Below are positions 4,776 through 5,375 of a DNA stretch of 5,375 nt, piece by piece. Location: NCBI GenBank assembly GCA_002401055.1, contig NVRZ01000241.1, forward strand, positions 1-5,375, read 5' to 3'. The translations under genes were made by a program, and so were the position numbers. Each line of letters opens with the position of its first letter. The first letter of the stretch is position 1. The notes below the pieces were generated by a model. That model was not told the origin of the DNA. It saw nothing but the letters and a program-made list of their open reading frames with translations, and ran no database searches. This stretch comes from Bacteroidota bacterium. GTDB taxonomy: Bacteria > Bacteroidota > Bacteroidia > NORP154.

Positions 4776-5375
4776 ATGTATAAGCCTTCAGACATAGCAA
4801 ACAGCGAACTTCTAAGCTCCTACCTACGAACTTCGACAGATCAACTAGACAGATTTGTCAATGGTAACCAAAATATAATTGATTGGCAGAATAAGGAGAA
4901 CATCAAAGCGCCGAGCGCTGACCGGGACAAAATAACCGTATTTGAAAGGTTTTACATTCCCAAAAGGAACAAAAGTCTAGGTTACCGAATTGTGTATAAA
5001 CCATGGGATCAATTCACATTTGATATATTGAAAGTCCTGAAGTTTAATCTCACAGAATTATATAAGCCAGAGGACTGTGTGCATGGGTTTGTATCGAATA
5101 GAAGTACTCGATCAAATGCTATTGTTCACCTTGGGCAAAAGCATCTACTTAAATTAGACATCAAGAATTTCTTTGAATCGCTAAAAATTGATTCCGTTAA
5201 GGATGCATTTGTTTCATTAGGATTCAAAGAGGATATTGCGATTCAACTATCTAGAATTTGTACCCTGGAAGAGAAATTGGTGCAGGGATTCCCGACAAGT
5301 CCTGTTCTAGCAAATATCATCAGCGTTGAAATGGACAAAAGGATTCATAAATTATGCAAAGATAAAGGCGCATTG
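4776..5375 (+). CDS. Retron-type reverse transcriptase (N-terminal 200 aa, cut by window end)
   Basis: The ATG at 4776 opens 200 codons that remain open at the window edge. Conserved RT blocks appear in order: FERFYIPKR and YRIVYKPWDQF (about 56-80), CVHGFVSNRSTRSNAIVH (101-118), KLDIKNFFESL (126-136, with the first catalytic Asp at 128) and QGFPTSPVLANI (170-181). NAIVH (114-118) matches the NAxxH motif characteristic of retron RTs, which separates it from group II intron and DGR enzymes. The YADD box, VTG motif and thumb lie beyond the window. The enzyme would copy a cognate ncRNA into msDNA; the candidate template ends 5 bases upstream. The region before the ATG is TTTTT with no Shine-Dalgarno, so RT translation may depend on the upstream structure. 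Confidence 0.9.
   Translation, partial: MYKPSDIANSELLSSYLRTSTDQLDRFVNGNQNIIDWQNKENIKAPSADRDKITVFERFYIPKRNKSLGYRIVYKPWDQFTFDILKVLKFNLTELYKPEDCVHGFVSNRSTRSNAIVHLGQKHLLKLDIKNFFESLKIDSVKDAFVSLGFKEDIAIQLSRICTLEEKLVQGFPTSPVLANIISVEMDKRIHKLCKDKGAL

Noticed and set aside
1..5375. CRISPR array, tRNA or rRNA genes, integron attC sites
   Set aside because: No regularly spaced short repeats, no cloverleaf with a T-loop, and no paired RYYYAAC/GTTRRRY boxes were found by eye.

Overview
The window looks like an accessory, defence-type region from a member of the Bacteroidota. This is inferred from moderate-to-low GC, weak or absent Shine-Dalgarno sites, a TAnnTTTG-like -7 box before one gene, and the gene content (ORF6N protein, tyrosine recombinase, RES protein, DUF3800 proteins, retron-type reverse transcriptase). 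No taxon-defining gene is present, so the assignment is tentative.

Left part (1-1192): the first 216 bases carry a weak, interrupted reading frame of unknown identity. A gene-poor stretch follows and ends in a strong plus-strand rho-independent hairpin (392-420). On the minus strand, 1192-419 is a 257-codon DUF3800 gene with the family's N-terminal DESG motif, interrupted by one in-frame TGA at codon 52. It is not simply a 199-residue ORF.

Middle part (about 1270-2604): a graveyard of mobile-element genes on the plus strand. It holds an ORF6N-domain gene with a decayed 5' end and then the C-terminal half of a tyrosine recombinase. A 119-residue orphan ORF starts one base after the recombinase stop. 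A second, diverged copy of the recombinase 3' end (34 codons) follows. The two tails are 108-bp direct repeats exactly 459 bp apart. The small ORF therefore sits like a cassette between two integrase 3' ends.

Right part (2689-5375): three plus-strand genes in series. These are a RES-domain protein (possible NAD-consuming toxin), an intact DUF3800 protein with a TTG start, and the first 200 codons of a retron-type reverse transcriptase that runs off the window. Between DUF3800 and RT lies a 91-nt element bounded by a perfect 12-bp inverted repeat. Its left arm begins on the DUF3800 stop codon and its right arm ends 5 nt before the RT ATG. The arrangement DUF3800 - a1/a2-like repeat - RT reads as a retron with DUF3800 as the probable effector. 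The putative ncRNA is unusually short for an msr-msd, and this is the most interesting point of the window. The RES gene may be a further component or an independent neighbour.
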